64,000 bases of DNA from Glandiceps talaboti (taxonomy: Eukaryota; Hemichordata; Enteropneusta; Spengelidae): contig NC_135549.1 of the NCBI RefSeq assembly GCF_964340395.1, forward strand, positions 7,484,342 to 7,548,341. The letters are read 5' to 3'. The notes beneath the pieces are model-generated. The model had not been told where the DNA came from. It ran no database searches and saw only the letters and a program-made list of their open reading frames with translations. Below, one piece after another: positions 33,401-43,639 of this stretch (the stretch's first letter is position 1; each line of letters opens with the position of its first letter). The translations under genes and the position numbers were made by a program.

Positions 33401-36400
33401 TTTTGTGTATTTGGCAACTTGTGAAGTACCAGCTGAGGTGGTTTTGTGTATTTGGCAACTTGTGAAGTACCAGCTGAGGTGGTTTTGTGTATTTGGCAAC
33501 TTGTGAAGTACCAGCTGAGGTGGTTTTGTGTATTTGGCAACTTGTGAAGTACCAGCTGAGGTGGTTTTGTGTATTTGGCAACTTGTGAAGTACCAGCTGA
33601 GGTGGTTTTGTGTATTTGGCAACTTGTGAAGTACCAGCTGAGGTGGTTTTGTGTATTTGGCAATGGCATTGAAAGGTTACAAAGGGTGAAAGGATCTGTT
33701 TGACTTTCACTCAGCTCTAGGACATGTAGTCACAGTGGGTTCAAAATGATGAACTCTTTAGGGACGCCCATACTTAATTCTATATATGTTTCTCATCATA
33801 AAAACTTTAAGATGATATCTCAGTTGGTAAAATAAAAATAAAATGTGCATGAGTACATGTGATACTTTCAATTCATAATTGTACTTTAACAGCTTGAATA
33901 ACATAGAAATGACAATTGAAGTCAGAAAGAAACTTTGAACCATGCGTTTTATTAAAATTCCCCAAATTTTAGCAATAAGAAATTTTCACTCAGTTATGGG
34001 CTCGTAGGTTTACCATCTGACAACCAGCGATGTTGTAATTTTTTGTAATCCTGTTGTAGAGTTTCTTATTTTTATTTTGCTGGACTGAAAAAAATGAAGG
34101 GTTGGTTGGTTGGGTCATGAGACACAGAATTAAAGTGGCCATATGGATGAGAATTTGGTATTTATTTTGGATTTTTATTTGATAAAACAGCTTCACTATA
34201 TTTTTCTACTTGAAAAAATAATGTGAAATAACATATACCAAGTCCATGTTCATAACTCAATAAACTGCAAAACGTTAAACCACGTGTAAAATGTTTGTTA
34301 TTGTACGTACAATAACAAACTTTTTACACTATTTCCATCTTTTTGCAATGTATTGAGTTGCGAACATGGACTTGGTATATGTTCTTTCGCTTTATTTTTT
34401 CCAAGTAGAAAAACATAGTGAAGCTGTTTTATCAAATAAAAATCCAAAATAAATACCAAATTCTCATCCATATGGCCACTTTAAGTATTGCCATCCTAAT
34501 GGACTTTAGGTGCTATAGCTAGTGGTAATGTTTACAGTACTTGATTCATTCCACCATAAACACAGTCTGTGGCACTTCAAAAGTGATAACTAAAAGGAAC
34601 TAAAAAGTTATTGCCCTAGAGTAACTAAAGATTGGATCAGCTCGACCGGCAGAACACATACATACTCCTATTTTAAATGTCAACAATTATTTTTGTATAT
34701 GTGATAATGTACGGCCATGGCCTTTTACAAAACTTTGGGCTATCAATCATATTTCTATGATGCCTTGAAAAAAATCTGACATTGCTAGAAAGTTCAAGTA
34801 ATGTTTGTTGTTTAGTATCTTTATGAATCACGTATACATTGATAGATTTATGGTGTTGTCGTCACTATCATAAGATATGCTAAATACATTGTCAGATTGG
34901 AAAAGTATTTTCCATTTGTTGTATACAATGATAAAATTTTTTCAAACCCAAATTTTTTATTTTAATCTGACATTGGTCAATTATATTTCAAATAACTCTT
35001 GACCCCAATGTTATCATGACATTTGTAGGTTTCTGGGTGGTTCTAAAACAGAACTGAATCACGAAGCGATTCAAGTTTAAAGACACAGAAATGAGCTGAT
35101 AAATGAAATAAATGATTCAAAACTAGCTAATAATACAAGAATTATCTTAAGCTTTAGCTGCAACTGGAATGTTTCTTAAATAAACCATTTTGTTAGATAT
35201 AATGACTTCAGAACACATAATATTATACATCCTGAACACCACTGAATCTTCTGTTGGTAAACATATTCATGTAGGTGTACACATAATATGGTATAATAAA
35301 TCCAATTAAATGGATTTTTGGGTCCGCACCTAAAAATCAGTGCACCAATGTGATCACAATATCAACAAAATTTACTTCTAATGTATATGTACAACATCTA
35401 ATTATTGGTATTTTAACAATTTTCAGTGAATATATTGTGGTTGTCTGATTGTAAACTAATATTCCAATTACAATTAGTGCAGTTCCTAACTTTGATTCCT
35501 TAATATACTTACCATGCCCATGATTCTCCTATTAAAAACCAAGTATAAAATTGCTCTAGTTCTCATAATACATTTAGTTCCTTTCAAAAATAGTTAGAAG
35601 CAGTGACTGTGTATTGATATGTTGTTCCATTTTTATTTCATGACATCTCTACTTTTCTGTGTTATTCTGCTTTTTAAATTAAAATTCTGATTTGCACTCC
35701 ATTTTGAGATATTTTCTCTCTCAAATTACATCAAACAAGTTAGTGTGGTAGAACTAGGTAGAATACGGTAATTGGAAGCATGGAATTATTTGGTTTGTCC
35801 TCATCATATGTACCATAATATCCAGACCACAGCAATACATAGTTTGATATTTACAGTTTACAAAAATACCTCTGATAAAAACGTTTAAGGTTGTAATTTT
35901 GGATAAGTAATGGAGGGTTTGATTATATTTATTAGTTTGTCACCTTTTCTCATTTCATTTCAAATTGAAAAATCCACTCTCATCTTTCTTTGAGACTATA
36001 GAATTTTACAATTGAAAATGGACCTGTCATTCTTTTTCCTAGCTTGAATTCCATCATGTAAAATTGACACATCGATAAATATTTGATAGGATAAGACACC
36101 AATCCATCTGAATATATTAAACATTTCAAGTATCAGTCACCAAATATGTTATTCTATTCACAGATATCCGATGTCAAAGAAGTAAATCTTCACAATCAAA
36201 GAGCTGAAAATTGCTGAGTGGAAATACAAACTGAATAAAGACAAAAGAGGCTAAAAGTTTTATTCTGATTTAAAACAAATAAAATGTTCACTGTGTTTCT
36301 ATTGAAATATGGATTAAAATAGCAAAGTATGTGATAGCTAAATATCTTTGGTTAGTAAGTAGATTTAAGTCTTACGCTTATCTTATTAGGTTAAAAGTTA

Positions 36401-39400
36401 AACTTTGAAAAATTCTTAGCAATAATGTCGTACTGTACGTGTACAATACATCTAAATGCGCATGTAAAACTGTTTTATTGGAAGCTTTTATTCAATAATA
36501 TCAACAAACATAACCTAAAAACATATTATTCCCAATTCTTTTTCCGGGAAGTATCTATAACCTGTTTATGCCTTGTTCTTACCTTGAAGTCTAAACTGCT
36601 GACGCTAATGTTGTCGTCATCAGGTGCTTTTCTTTTTCTTTTCTGTACGGTACAAAGGAAATGAACAGTACGTCTTTATTATTACGCTTAGATCCATTCT
36701 AATCTGAGTAAAATGGACCTCAGTCAGAACACTGGGGTTTTTGTAGTACTGGCTTGAAGGCAGTCTTTTCAGACTTGACTTGAGTAAACATATTTATTTG
36801 TATTTTCCTTGAATAGGAAGAGAGCTACGTCATAGCAGATTCAATAGAAAAATAGCTTTTTGCCACTAGAGGGCAGTGTCTTGTTGATATGTCTGTTGTA
36901 TTTCTGGAGAAAAGGCACTCCTTAGCACTATTGTTCAGCAATGATTGACAGTGTACAGTACAGTAGAAAGACATAATATATTTCAAAGAAACTGACATGT
37001 TTGTCATTTGACATGTAAATCATGGATGTGATGTCAACAAAGCTGACAGACATGTGTAGTTGAAAAGTACAATAGTGGATAGTATTAGTATACATAATTC
37101 ATAGTAGACTGCACTTTTTAAGAGCTAGACATATGACGTAATTTGAAACGTACATCAGGGAGTCTAGATTGGATACAAAAGACATTGAAAAGTGACTGAG
37201 ACATCTCTCTCATTTCAGAAGTACATTTGGGATACACAGGAAATTGCAAAATGATCAATTTATATGTCATTCAAAAGTACATTAGGGATATACAAGACAT
37301 AACAAAGTGAACTTTGGAAGGAAAAAAATGGGGAAAAAAAGGTCTGCCAGAGTATCATTTTCTCAACAGAATAACATTATGAAATGAAATCACGACCACA
37401 ATAAAAGGCAGACGATGTTGCTATTGATTATCTGATGAACAGAGAGTAACTGATACATATTTTATAACAAAACCCAAGACACAGTGAGTAATCTATTAGC
37501 CTACAAGATACTTGTCATCATTTTATAAATGTTCATATATAGGTAATTTGGTCACCTGGTACAGATACATACAAATTATACAAGTCTTAGCTAATGCTGA
37601 CAAGTGATTCTAAATCTAATTCATACACACTTGAGTCTTCCTCTCCATCATCTATTACATACTCAGTTACATGTGAAAAACCAAATATACAATGTGTTAT
37701 ATACTTTCTCTGATACTTACAGTAAATAGATCTAATGTTGAAGCAGATCTCAGAAGAGGCCCTTTCCTGCGAAAACTTGGTGTACGTGAAGCTAATGCAC
37801 GAAAACTTGGTGTACGTAGTGGTCTGTGAAAATAAGAAAACATAATTATATTCAGATAAATGTATACTGCATCATAGATTCATAGTACATATGAGTATTA
37901 AATATGATTTACTAAATTAGCCAATCCTAATCAAAGCTTGTATGTACATCTACTATTGTAACATGTTATTATGAACTAGTATGTATAATGTCTGAACGAA
38001 CTATGCTTTATGAGACTGGCATCTTGACTATTGATTGAAGATCTTGTATGTATTTGAGTATGTAGTGTATACACACTGCTTTAAAAAAAATTATACATCA
38101 TGACAGTAACAATCAAAATACATTCTACACAGTCTACACAGTGGTTTAACTATAGACCCTACATGTATACCAACATTGGTGGAGGGTCTATCGTTTAACC
38201 TCAGACCATTAAATTTAGCAGTCTGAGGTTTAACTCATTTGAGGCTGTAACTTGCAATATGTTCTGAAATTACCTTCAATAAAGAATGCAGATAGTGGTG
38301 ATAAAAAGATGTAGTCTAAACAAAGACATGGCCAGCTGGCTTATGTCACAATTAGACAACAGTGGTGTTATTGAGGTGATGGAGGACCATTTCCTACAGG
38401 ACCCAATTTATAGGAAGTGTTTATAATTTCCAGGGCCTTTAAAATATAGTTTACGGTATTTTCCCATTCATTGGGATACAAGTGTTACTGTAGTCAACTA
38501 TCCAGGGTTTAAAATATTACAATGTAACTTATTCAATTACTTTCTCATCAACAGTGTCATAAGGAAGCCCCTTATTGTAACATGGAAAACACAAAAGGCA
38601 ACAAAAAAGGACTGAAAAAAGCTCACACATTGATTTACATTGTGGACAATTAAGACAAGTAAATGAATATTTATACATATAGACTAAGCATCCAATTCAC
38701 TTAGGATACTAACTATTCACACAAATAAAGTTATGAAGTACTTGCTTTGTAACATTATATAGTCTTAGTCTAGTGGTGATAATAAGATGCAGTCAGAAGT
38801 CTAAACAAATACATGGCCATCCTTCTCATGGCACTCTGCTATATGACACCTGTAATAATGGGTGGCACTAGACTGTGACTAGTAGAGTGATGGGGGCACA
38901 CAGAAACCTAGTCTGGATGCCAATGTGGTGAATGGAGGTGTAAATGGTAACAATACCATATAGGAACTTGACTAACAGAAACCATATGTTTACAGTCTAT
39001 AGAATCAAACCATAGACAATCTGTTTGATCACAGACTAGATCTACATCATCAAATAGACAGAGCTACAGAAGGATTATTCCCTCATTTGTCGTTTGGATG
39101 ATCAAAGTGGTATGATTACATGTAAAAGTCTGAGAGTAAGCTCTAGATAGATGCATGCAATCATTGTAGTATTAGTTTTGATTGTCAGTTTTTTTGGGGG
39201 GTTTTTCATTCCAGGGTTTGTGAAACTTCGGTTTGAGTGCAAACTCTGGAATGATAAAAAGCTAAAAAAATACACCAAAAAATCCAAGATAAAAAAAACC
39301 ACTATGCTGTAATTATTATTGCAGCCCTGAGTGCATACAGGATAACCTGTGATTTTTTTCTGAGATAAGATCTATGATGTGAGGTAACAGAGCTCAGGTA

Positions 39401-40920
39401 GTATTTATCTGGTAGTCATAATTACATATTTGATTGCTAGATGCATCACTGCTTGTTTTTTTCATCTGGGTTACGGTATATGAATTGATATGTTGATCAT
39501 CAGATGTGTGGTTCTTTTTTCTTCCATTGATTTGCAGGATGGAGGATACAATCATGTATGTGGAGAGATCCCCAAACTGAGTACTGTAAAATCTGATGTG
39601 GGAATATTGCTTGGTTGCTTTACTTTTTATCTCTCTGTTTTGTGTTGTTTTTGGGAAAAGGCACTCACTCCCAGCACAAAAAAAAACAAAAACATATGAT
39701 ATTGTGCAAAGGAAATAGAGGTAAATATAAAGTAATCAAGCTATATTCCTACATTTACATGTAATAGGTTTAATAAGATTGGCAGAGAACTGATATCAGA
39801 ATAAATAGTGCAGGACTTAAATATCAACAGTGCCAATATGAAACATTACAATGTATTTGTTATTATTATTATATATTGACGTATTTTGTGTAAACTGTAA
39901 ATAAAGTTCATGTATGATTACATTTATTACCAATGTTATATTGTATCAGAACAAACTTAATTTTGTGAAAGAGCACAAAGGAGATCATAGCCTGATCCAT
40001 TATCATGCAAGAGTACAGTACTGTGGGGGTAATCATAGTCTAGTTCCAGACAGGGACAGTATTACCCTGGGAGTAATTTACGTATTAAAAACTCCATCGG
40101 GATAGAGATGAAGTTTTTAATACGTATATTATACTGACTCTGTCTGGAACTAGACTAGGGTAATCGCATTATCTATAAAACACCTGTGACCATTGCGCAT
40201 GCCTTTAGACAGCTGTAATTGGGGAAAAAATAAGACAAAGCCCCATAAAGACTACTAGTATTTGGGTGACGAAGGCAATAAGTCGTGCATGACTGAATAG
40301 ACCGTGATAACGGATGGATGCACAGATGACAACATTCCAATACACCGTGCACATTCCATCATCTATTGTTTCTACTCCTACCAGCATCCATAAATCACCA
40401 AAAAACAAAAGTAGAAATTGCAAGTTTGAAACTTTCCACGCTCGGTTTGTTTGTTTTTTTTGCTGTGATGAGGCAATGTGTGTTTTTGTATGTATCGAAT
40501 TTCAAAGATTCTGAAATGACAGCCTTTGGTAGAAACCTAGAAGGGAACTTCATTTGATGGGGAAACTGAACCTTTATGAGATTTTTGACACCATGAGTTT
40601 CGAGTTAATTTGTGTCACTTGATTTTGGATTTGATGTCTTGTATACATAACATGCTACATTTATTATACAAATGCAGTAATTCGAGAATAAGGCCAAATT
40701 GAGAGGGCAAGTTTACATTCTAAACCTTCTATTCACAGTTCCCGTAATTTATGGGGAACAAAGAAACACAACACAACACAAAGGGAGAAAATACTCACTT
40801 TTTGTACACAGCGTGATTTTCGTCGGTAGCTAGATTTGTCTTCGATTTTGATCGCCAAAAACATTTCTTTGGTTCAGCAAACTTATGAGCTTCTGGTTTT
40901 TCTGTCGCCGGGGTCTGCAT
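13995..40920 (-). CDS. NET1: NET1/ARHGEF3-type Rho guanine nucleotide exchange factor
   Basis: Exons complement(join(13995..14143, 15175..15352, 16167..16337, 16746..17006, 18303..18379, 18670..18829, 22662..22829, 24347..24448, 36583..36642, 37721..37823, 40799..40920)) give about 516 residues (human NET1 596, ARHGEF3 526). Order: basic N-terminus with KRKRKAPDDD at about 76-85 (NLS-like), the NET1-type segment SLDFK-EPRSKR and SLANIISPV, the DH domain at about 183-370 (QGEEDLVEDLKL, FLQRCIESPFSRKLDLWNFL, RSRLVKYPLLL) and the PH domain at about 395-510 (YRQPIPV, GGSLRGAF, HTLQANDE). It ends ESVV. Known: NET1 and ARHGEF3 activate RhoA; NET1 shuttles between nucleus and cytoplasm and binds PDZ proteins through its C-terminus. 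The long N-terminus with NLS and the PDZ-like tail favour NET1 over ARHGEF3, but one pro-orthologue of both is likely. The ATG at 40918-40920 is chosen; an in-frame ATG at 41011-41013 would add 31 residues. Confidence 0.9.
15175..15352 (-). CDS. NET1: NET1-like exon 10: PH domain
   Basis: Phase 0 to 1. It encodes KLHVFLFEDILVFTRQTT, CYQMYRQPIPVRQLMLEEL and GGSLRGAFTQQQ, the beta strands of the PH domain. Confidence 0.9.
15417..15450. repeat. (AAT)n microsatellite
   Basis: About ten AAT/AAC units in a NET1 intron. Confidence 0.88.
16167..16337 (-). CDS. NET1: NET1-like exon 9: DH-PH junction
   Basis: Phase 0-0. It encodes VKVSESIIRQVDRKTGEAK, then EYPDEKQIDPLINKQKVLL and LRNNKGT. The DEKQxDP stretch is closer to NET1 than to ARHGEF3. 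Confidence 0.9.
16746..17006 (-). CDS. NET1: NET1-like exon 8: DH domain core
   Basis: Phase 0-0, 87 codons. It encodes LPRLSGSYVSYCSNQVAAKA, FLQRCIESPFSRKLDLWNFL and RSRLVKYPLLLKNILQLTS. It contains the catalytic Dbl-homology helices, nearly identical to human NET1. Confidence 0.92.
17565..17660. repeat. Short direct duplication in a NET1 intron
   Basis: The motif TTTAGGATGGTGATACTGTC is present twice, about 44 bp apart. Confidence 0.7.
18303..18379 (-). CDS. NET1: NET1-like exon 7: DH domain
   Basis: Phase 1 to 0. It encodes LVENLKKQKRKDGITETIG, then RDILEW, collinear with the human KPDGxxExxGxxLxxW stretch. Confidence 0.85.
18670..18829 (-). CDS. NET1: NET1-like exon 6: DH domain start
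   Basis: Phase 0 to 1. It encodes AIFELYQGEEDLVEDLKL, then KKTYYDSM and FGPLENILPLHE. This is conserved region 1 of the Dbl-homology fold. Confidence 0.9.
18887..22661. other. NET1 intron, no gene seen
   Basis: 3.8 kb of AT-rich intron. No conserved exon, inverted terminus or array was recognised on either strand. Confidence 0.55.
22662..22829 (-). CDS. NET1: NET1-like exon 5: pre-DH region
   Basis: Phase 0-0. It encodes RSMSFRN, PTKRRNSKLWCETVQ and CKRQE. The family hallmark KRRxSKLWxET is intact, and KRQE opens the DH domain. Confidence 0.88.
24347..24448 (-). CDS. NET1: NET1-like exon 4: shared EPRSKR segment
   Basis: The acceptor is tgttttcag and the donor GTAAGG; phase 0-0. It encodes EPRSKRGRPMTRVVSLANII, then SPVNHVKKVGQVLQ, matching EPSNKR...RVTSLANL of NET1 and ARHGEF3. 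It is the first exon common to both predicted isoforms. Confidence 0.88.
25223..25294 (-). CDS. NET1: Alternative first exon of the NET1-like gene (short isoform)
   Basis: The ATG at 25294-25292 sits in a strong context (AACCATGG). The frame MVFHGSTMLPLTRYGSFDF, then LTKLE, reaches a donor GTAATA at 25222 in phase 0, exactly the phase of exon 4 (24448), giving LTKLE-EPRSKRG. Vertebrate NET1A and ARHGEF3 isoforms also use alternative first exons joined immediately before EPSNKR. An in-frame TAG lies upstream, so the frame starts here. The product would be about 445 residues and lack the NLS-like exon. No transcript evidence can be seen from sequence alone. Confidence 0.6.
25295..25660 (-). promoter_or_regulatory. 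NET1: Possible internal promoter for the short NET1-like isoform
   Basis: It is upstream of the alternative first exon. It has relatively high local CpG (around 25335-25350) and a CCAAT-type motif (plus-strand gaccaatcac near 25538). Without a transcript the start site is unknown. Confidence 0.3.
25700..33060. other. NET1 12-kb intron, mostly unannotated
   Basis: The only clear structures are a 69-bp direct duplication at 29388-29530 and a short duplication (ATAATGTTGTCATTTTT) at about 27001. Small open frames, the largest 132 codons, show no recognisable domain. Confidence 0.5.
29388..29530. repeat. 69-bp direct tandem duplication
   Basis: Two nearly identical units containing CATGCAGTTTTGTTTTAACT and CACCCCATAAATG. 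Confidence 0.85.
33060..33665. repeat. 41-bp minisatellite
   Basis: About 14 almost identical copies of a 41-bp unit (CTTGTGAAGTACCAGCTGAG followed by GTGGTTTTGTGTATTTGGCA and one more base). The period is not a multiple of three, and no - strand frame of the unit has a stop, so overlapping open frames of up to 241 codons arise. Located in the NET1 12-kb intron. Confidence 0.95.
34130..34484. mobile_element. Palindromic MITE bounded by TTAA
   Basis: Two arms of about 170 bp (AGTGGCCATATGGATGAGAA at the left, its inverse at the right) surround a small centre (TTATTGTACGTACAATAA). TTAA at both ends could be a target duplication. A diverged relative lies at 50278-50515. Confidence 0.82.
34485..36582. 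other. NET1 12-kb intron, distal part, nothing recognised
   Basis: AT-rich sequence without conserved frames or arrays. Confidence 0.5.
36583..36642 (-). CDS. NET1: NET1-like exon 3: NLS-like basic/acidic segment
   Basis: This 60-bp phase 0-0 exon encodes KRKRKAPDDDNISVSSLDFK, closely matching the KRKRREKDDD...SLSSLDLK region of human NET1, a nuclear localisation region. The donor is GTAAGA. A 12-kb intron follows. Confidence 0.85.
37721..37823 (-). CDS. NET1: NET1-like exon 2: RTPSF repeat segment
   Basis: The acceptor is ttttcacag and the donor GTAAGT at 37720-37715. It encodes PLRTPSFRALASRTPSFRR, then KGPLLRSASTLDLFT. RTPSFR occurs twice, 11 residues apart, from an internal DNA duplication. 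The final DLFT corresponds in position to the DFTL that precedes the KRKRR stretch of human NET1. Confidence 0.78.
37824..40027. other. NET1 first intron with degenerate dispersed repeats
   Basis: Segments at about 38290-38400 and 38770-38930 share GTGGTGATAA-AAGATG-AGTC and CATGGCCA stretches. TAGACCCT...AGGGTCTA forms a small palindrome at 38152-38193. No exon was recognised. Confidence 0.45.
40028..40165. repeat. Imperfect palindrome (MITE-like)
   Basis: The arms contain TAGTCTAGTTCCAGACAG and TACGTATTAAAAACT with their inverses TCTGTCTGGAACTAGACTA and AGTTTTTAATACGTA. It lies about 0.6 kb inside NET1 intron 1. Confidence 0.75.
40799..40920 (-). CDS. NET1: NET1-like exon 1 (long isoform start)
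   Basis: It encodes MQTPATEKPEAHKFAEPKK and on to HAVYK, with donor GTGAGT read at 40798-40793. It ends two bases into a Lys codon completed by exon 2. The region is lysine-rich and unlike the human N-terminus. An in-frame upstream ATG at 41011-41013 follows directly on an in-frame TGA. Confidence 0.7.
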
Positions 40921-41200
40921 GACTGACAAAGTGAGATTAGAGATTGTAAAAATTCTAGTTATATCAGAATCTAGGATTAGTAAAGTGTGAAAACTGGCAG
41001 TGATTTCATTCACGGTTTGAAAAGCCCGGACGTAAACAACGGATCCGCAATTTGGCCAATCAAATACGATGTTATTGCAACGCTTAGATCAATTAGCCAA
41101 TGAGAAACGTTGATATAAATCCAGGCGTGAACATTTACAACGTTGATGGCGCGCTACATAATCCTATCCACGTGTTTGATCGAACGAACCATGGCAAGGC
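40921..41200 (-). promoter_or_regulatory. NET1: Likely promoter/5' UTR of the NET1-like long isoform
   Basis: It lies immediately upstream of exon 1, is locally richer in CpG, and has CCAAT motifs near 41056 and 41098 but no clear TATA box. The assignment rests on position and motifs only. Confidence 0.35.
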
Positions 41201-41434
41201 GAGACAGGCACAGGTATTGTATGGTTTCGCCACCTAATCCACTATTGTAATGGTAATTATTTGATTGAAGTACCTCCATGCTCTCAAGTATCACACTGGT
41301 ATCACCATAGACCCTAAACGATAGTGCAGGGGTCAGTGGTGACGAATCATTTCGTCCCAATTTCACTGAATGCATCGGAATTCTTGGCTGATTGTTTGTT
41401 ATAATGCCGTCACCACTGACGGTTGCGATTCACG

Positions 41435-41791
41435 CACAGGGGACCCAGGAACCGTGTGACAAACAAAACAAACAAATAAATAAATAAATAAACTATCAAA
41501 TAAATGTCAAATGAACAAGCAAACGAACGACAAGTATAGGGACAAATAAAATAATTAAATAAACCAGCAAATAAACAGATACTCATGGGGGTATACTAGA
41601 TATGGTTTTTTTCCCAAAACCCCCATGAGTACCTGTTTATTTGCTGGTTTATTTAATTCTTTTATTTGTCCCTATACTTGTTTTTCGTTTGTTTGTTCAT
41701 TTGTCATTTAGTTTATTTATTCATTTATTTATTTGTCTGTTTGTTTGTTTTGTTTTGTTTTGTTTGTCACACAGTTCCTGGGTCCCCTGTG
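41435..41791. mobile_element. Palindromic MITE with 7-bp target duplication
   Basis: ATTCACG at 41428-41434 is repeated at 41792-41798. The termini CACAGGGGACCCAGGAAC are inverted at the right end; arms of AAACAAATAAA-rich sequence run in to a 30-bp centre near 41595. It lies in the NET1-IL17R intergenic region, just upstream of the NET1-like promoter. Confidence 0.85.
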
Positions 41792-41829
41792 ATTCACGTC
41801 GCCCAAATTTCAACTCCTTCCTGCATTTC

Positions 41830-42590
41830 AACTTCATTACTAGTAAGATTGTTCATACTAGTAACATGATGATGCTATCAGTGATATGCAAATTATGTCT
41901 AAAAATCATAAGTTTGGTGAAAAATTTATATCGCGAAAAATACATTGTGAATGGGGCTGAAATTAAGGTCCACCAGGATCATGATGATGTTTCTTGAGGT
42001 GTTGCACTGCAGATATTGTTCAAAATATCTTGACACAACTGGCCCTAACAACCATGACCATACAATAGCAACAGTCAAATGATGATGCAAGTTACAAAGG
42101 TAACCACGATGGGTTGCAAGTGAATAGAATATGCCTAGCAACAAGACCAAACCCATAGCAACAGCCAAGTGATGTATATTGCAAAGATAAAAACAGGGAT
42201 CATAACTGGATAAACTTCCAAAAATTGTATGCAAATATACCTAGCAACAAGACCAAGCCCATGCCCATAATAATGCTGGTATACTAATGGTATATTGCAA
42301 AGATAGAAATAGGGATGGTTAGGCAAGTGGATAAACATTCAAAAAGTGAATACACATATGCCTAGCAACAAGAACATGTGCATAGCAACAGTGAATTGGT
42401 GACGTATATTGCAACAATAAAAACATGGATAGTAGGCAAGTGGGTAAACTTTTTTTTAAAAATTGACCTAAATTGACCTAACAGTGTAGATACTGCCCAT
42501 ACAGGAAAATTATAGTGTATATAAACATTTTTTTTAAAAGTCACAAACTATTCAGTTGTGCTACAATATCATTGGCGCTATTTTTTATAT
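41830..42590. repeat. Dispersed repeat with GCAACA-type monomers, copy 2
   Basis: About four monomers share CCTAGCAACAAGACC, CATAGCAACAG and GGATAAAC, and the array ends CATTGGCGCTATTTTTT, matching copy 1 at 3398. Confidence 0.75.
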
Positions 42591-42654
42591 ATATATGTTT
42601 ACTTAGTTTAAGAGTGGAGTGTCAACACGCCACTTTGCTTTTAATTTACAAATG

Positions 42655-42735
42655 TAAAATAAATAGTGTTTTTTATTAACCATATAGTTAGGGTGTAACT
42701 ACATTTTATAGAAACTAAGTCATAAAAGGGTTAAG
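42655..42735. repeat. Short repeat with TATAGTTAGGGT core, copy 2
   Basis: It shares ATATAGTTAGGGTGTAA-TACA and GAAACTAAGTCAT-AAAGGGTTAA with 7371-7444. Confidence 0.6.
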
Positions 42736-43280
42736 GGTGATATGTGTGTAAAATTTACTGGTGTTCCTCTGAGGTACAAATGAGAATTTCCCACAAAACT
42801 TAGGGTACAACAAGGTATGAACATATAGAAAATGCAAGCTTTGTCAGATTTCCTAACTCTCAGATTCCACACCAAAATGATGGTACAAGGTATAGTAATC
42901 CATACAGGCATCACGAGATGTGTCCTCTCTGTTACCAGCGTTCTGAAATCTCAGCTAAACACGGCTGAACATTACTGGATGGTAATACTTGTCAATAATT
43001 GGAAACTTTGTTTTAGATGAAACTAGCAAAATGGGCATGAATGACTGTCAAGACAGTGTAACTTTATGTTTGTAGGTATGAATGAGGAAGCTAAAATTAA
43101 AATGTCAAACAGTTTTGGTGTGCAAACAACAAATAGGAATTGAGGTCACAGAAAAGTATACCTGTAGAGTAATGGTGTTTGTACAGTAACTATTAACATT
43201 TAACTATCAATAAATCAACCAATGGTCTCAGGAATCAAAGTGTATGTAGTGGACTGGCGATGTACATTCACAGTTAGCTC

Positions 43281-43636
43281 AATAATAATAATAATGTTCA
43301 AGTTTTTATATAGTGCTTTCCCACTCTGGGCTCAAAGCCTTGCTTTACAATTATTACCCCTGGCATAGATCTGTAGTGGCACAATGGCACCTTACTTCTT
43401 AAACTCCCTGGGCGGGGAGCATACAATCTCTTGTAGCCTCAATAAGCACATAGGATTAAAGCATTCACATTGCAACTTCTATCCTACCAGGTCCACAATT
43501 ATATAGCTGAGTTGAGTGAGGCACAATCATGGTTCAAATCTTGAGTCATTTTCAGAAACAAACGGCAATGATGGGACTCAAACCTGCAACCTGCAGATTC
43601 AAAGCCGACCACTCTACCCATTCCCCGATGATGACT
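43281..43636 (-). mobile_element. tRNA-derived SINE, apparently complete
   Basis: On the - strand it begins with a tRNA-like head (ATGGGTAGAGTGGTCGGC, B-box-like GGTTTGAGTCCC), continues with a body containing AGATTTGAACCATGATTGTG, and ends with a CACTATATAAAAAC tail and (ATT)n. The head and body match 53976-54136. Confidence 0.78.
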
Positions 43637-43639
43637 CCT

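Noticed and set aside
33017-33710. Overlapping - strand frames of up to 241 codons
   Set aside because: They are generated by the 41-bp minisatellite, which lacks stops in all three - strand frames.
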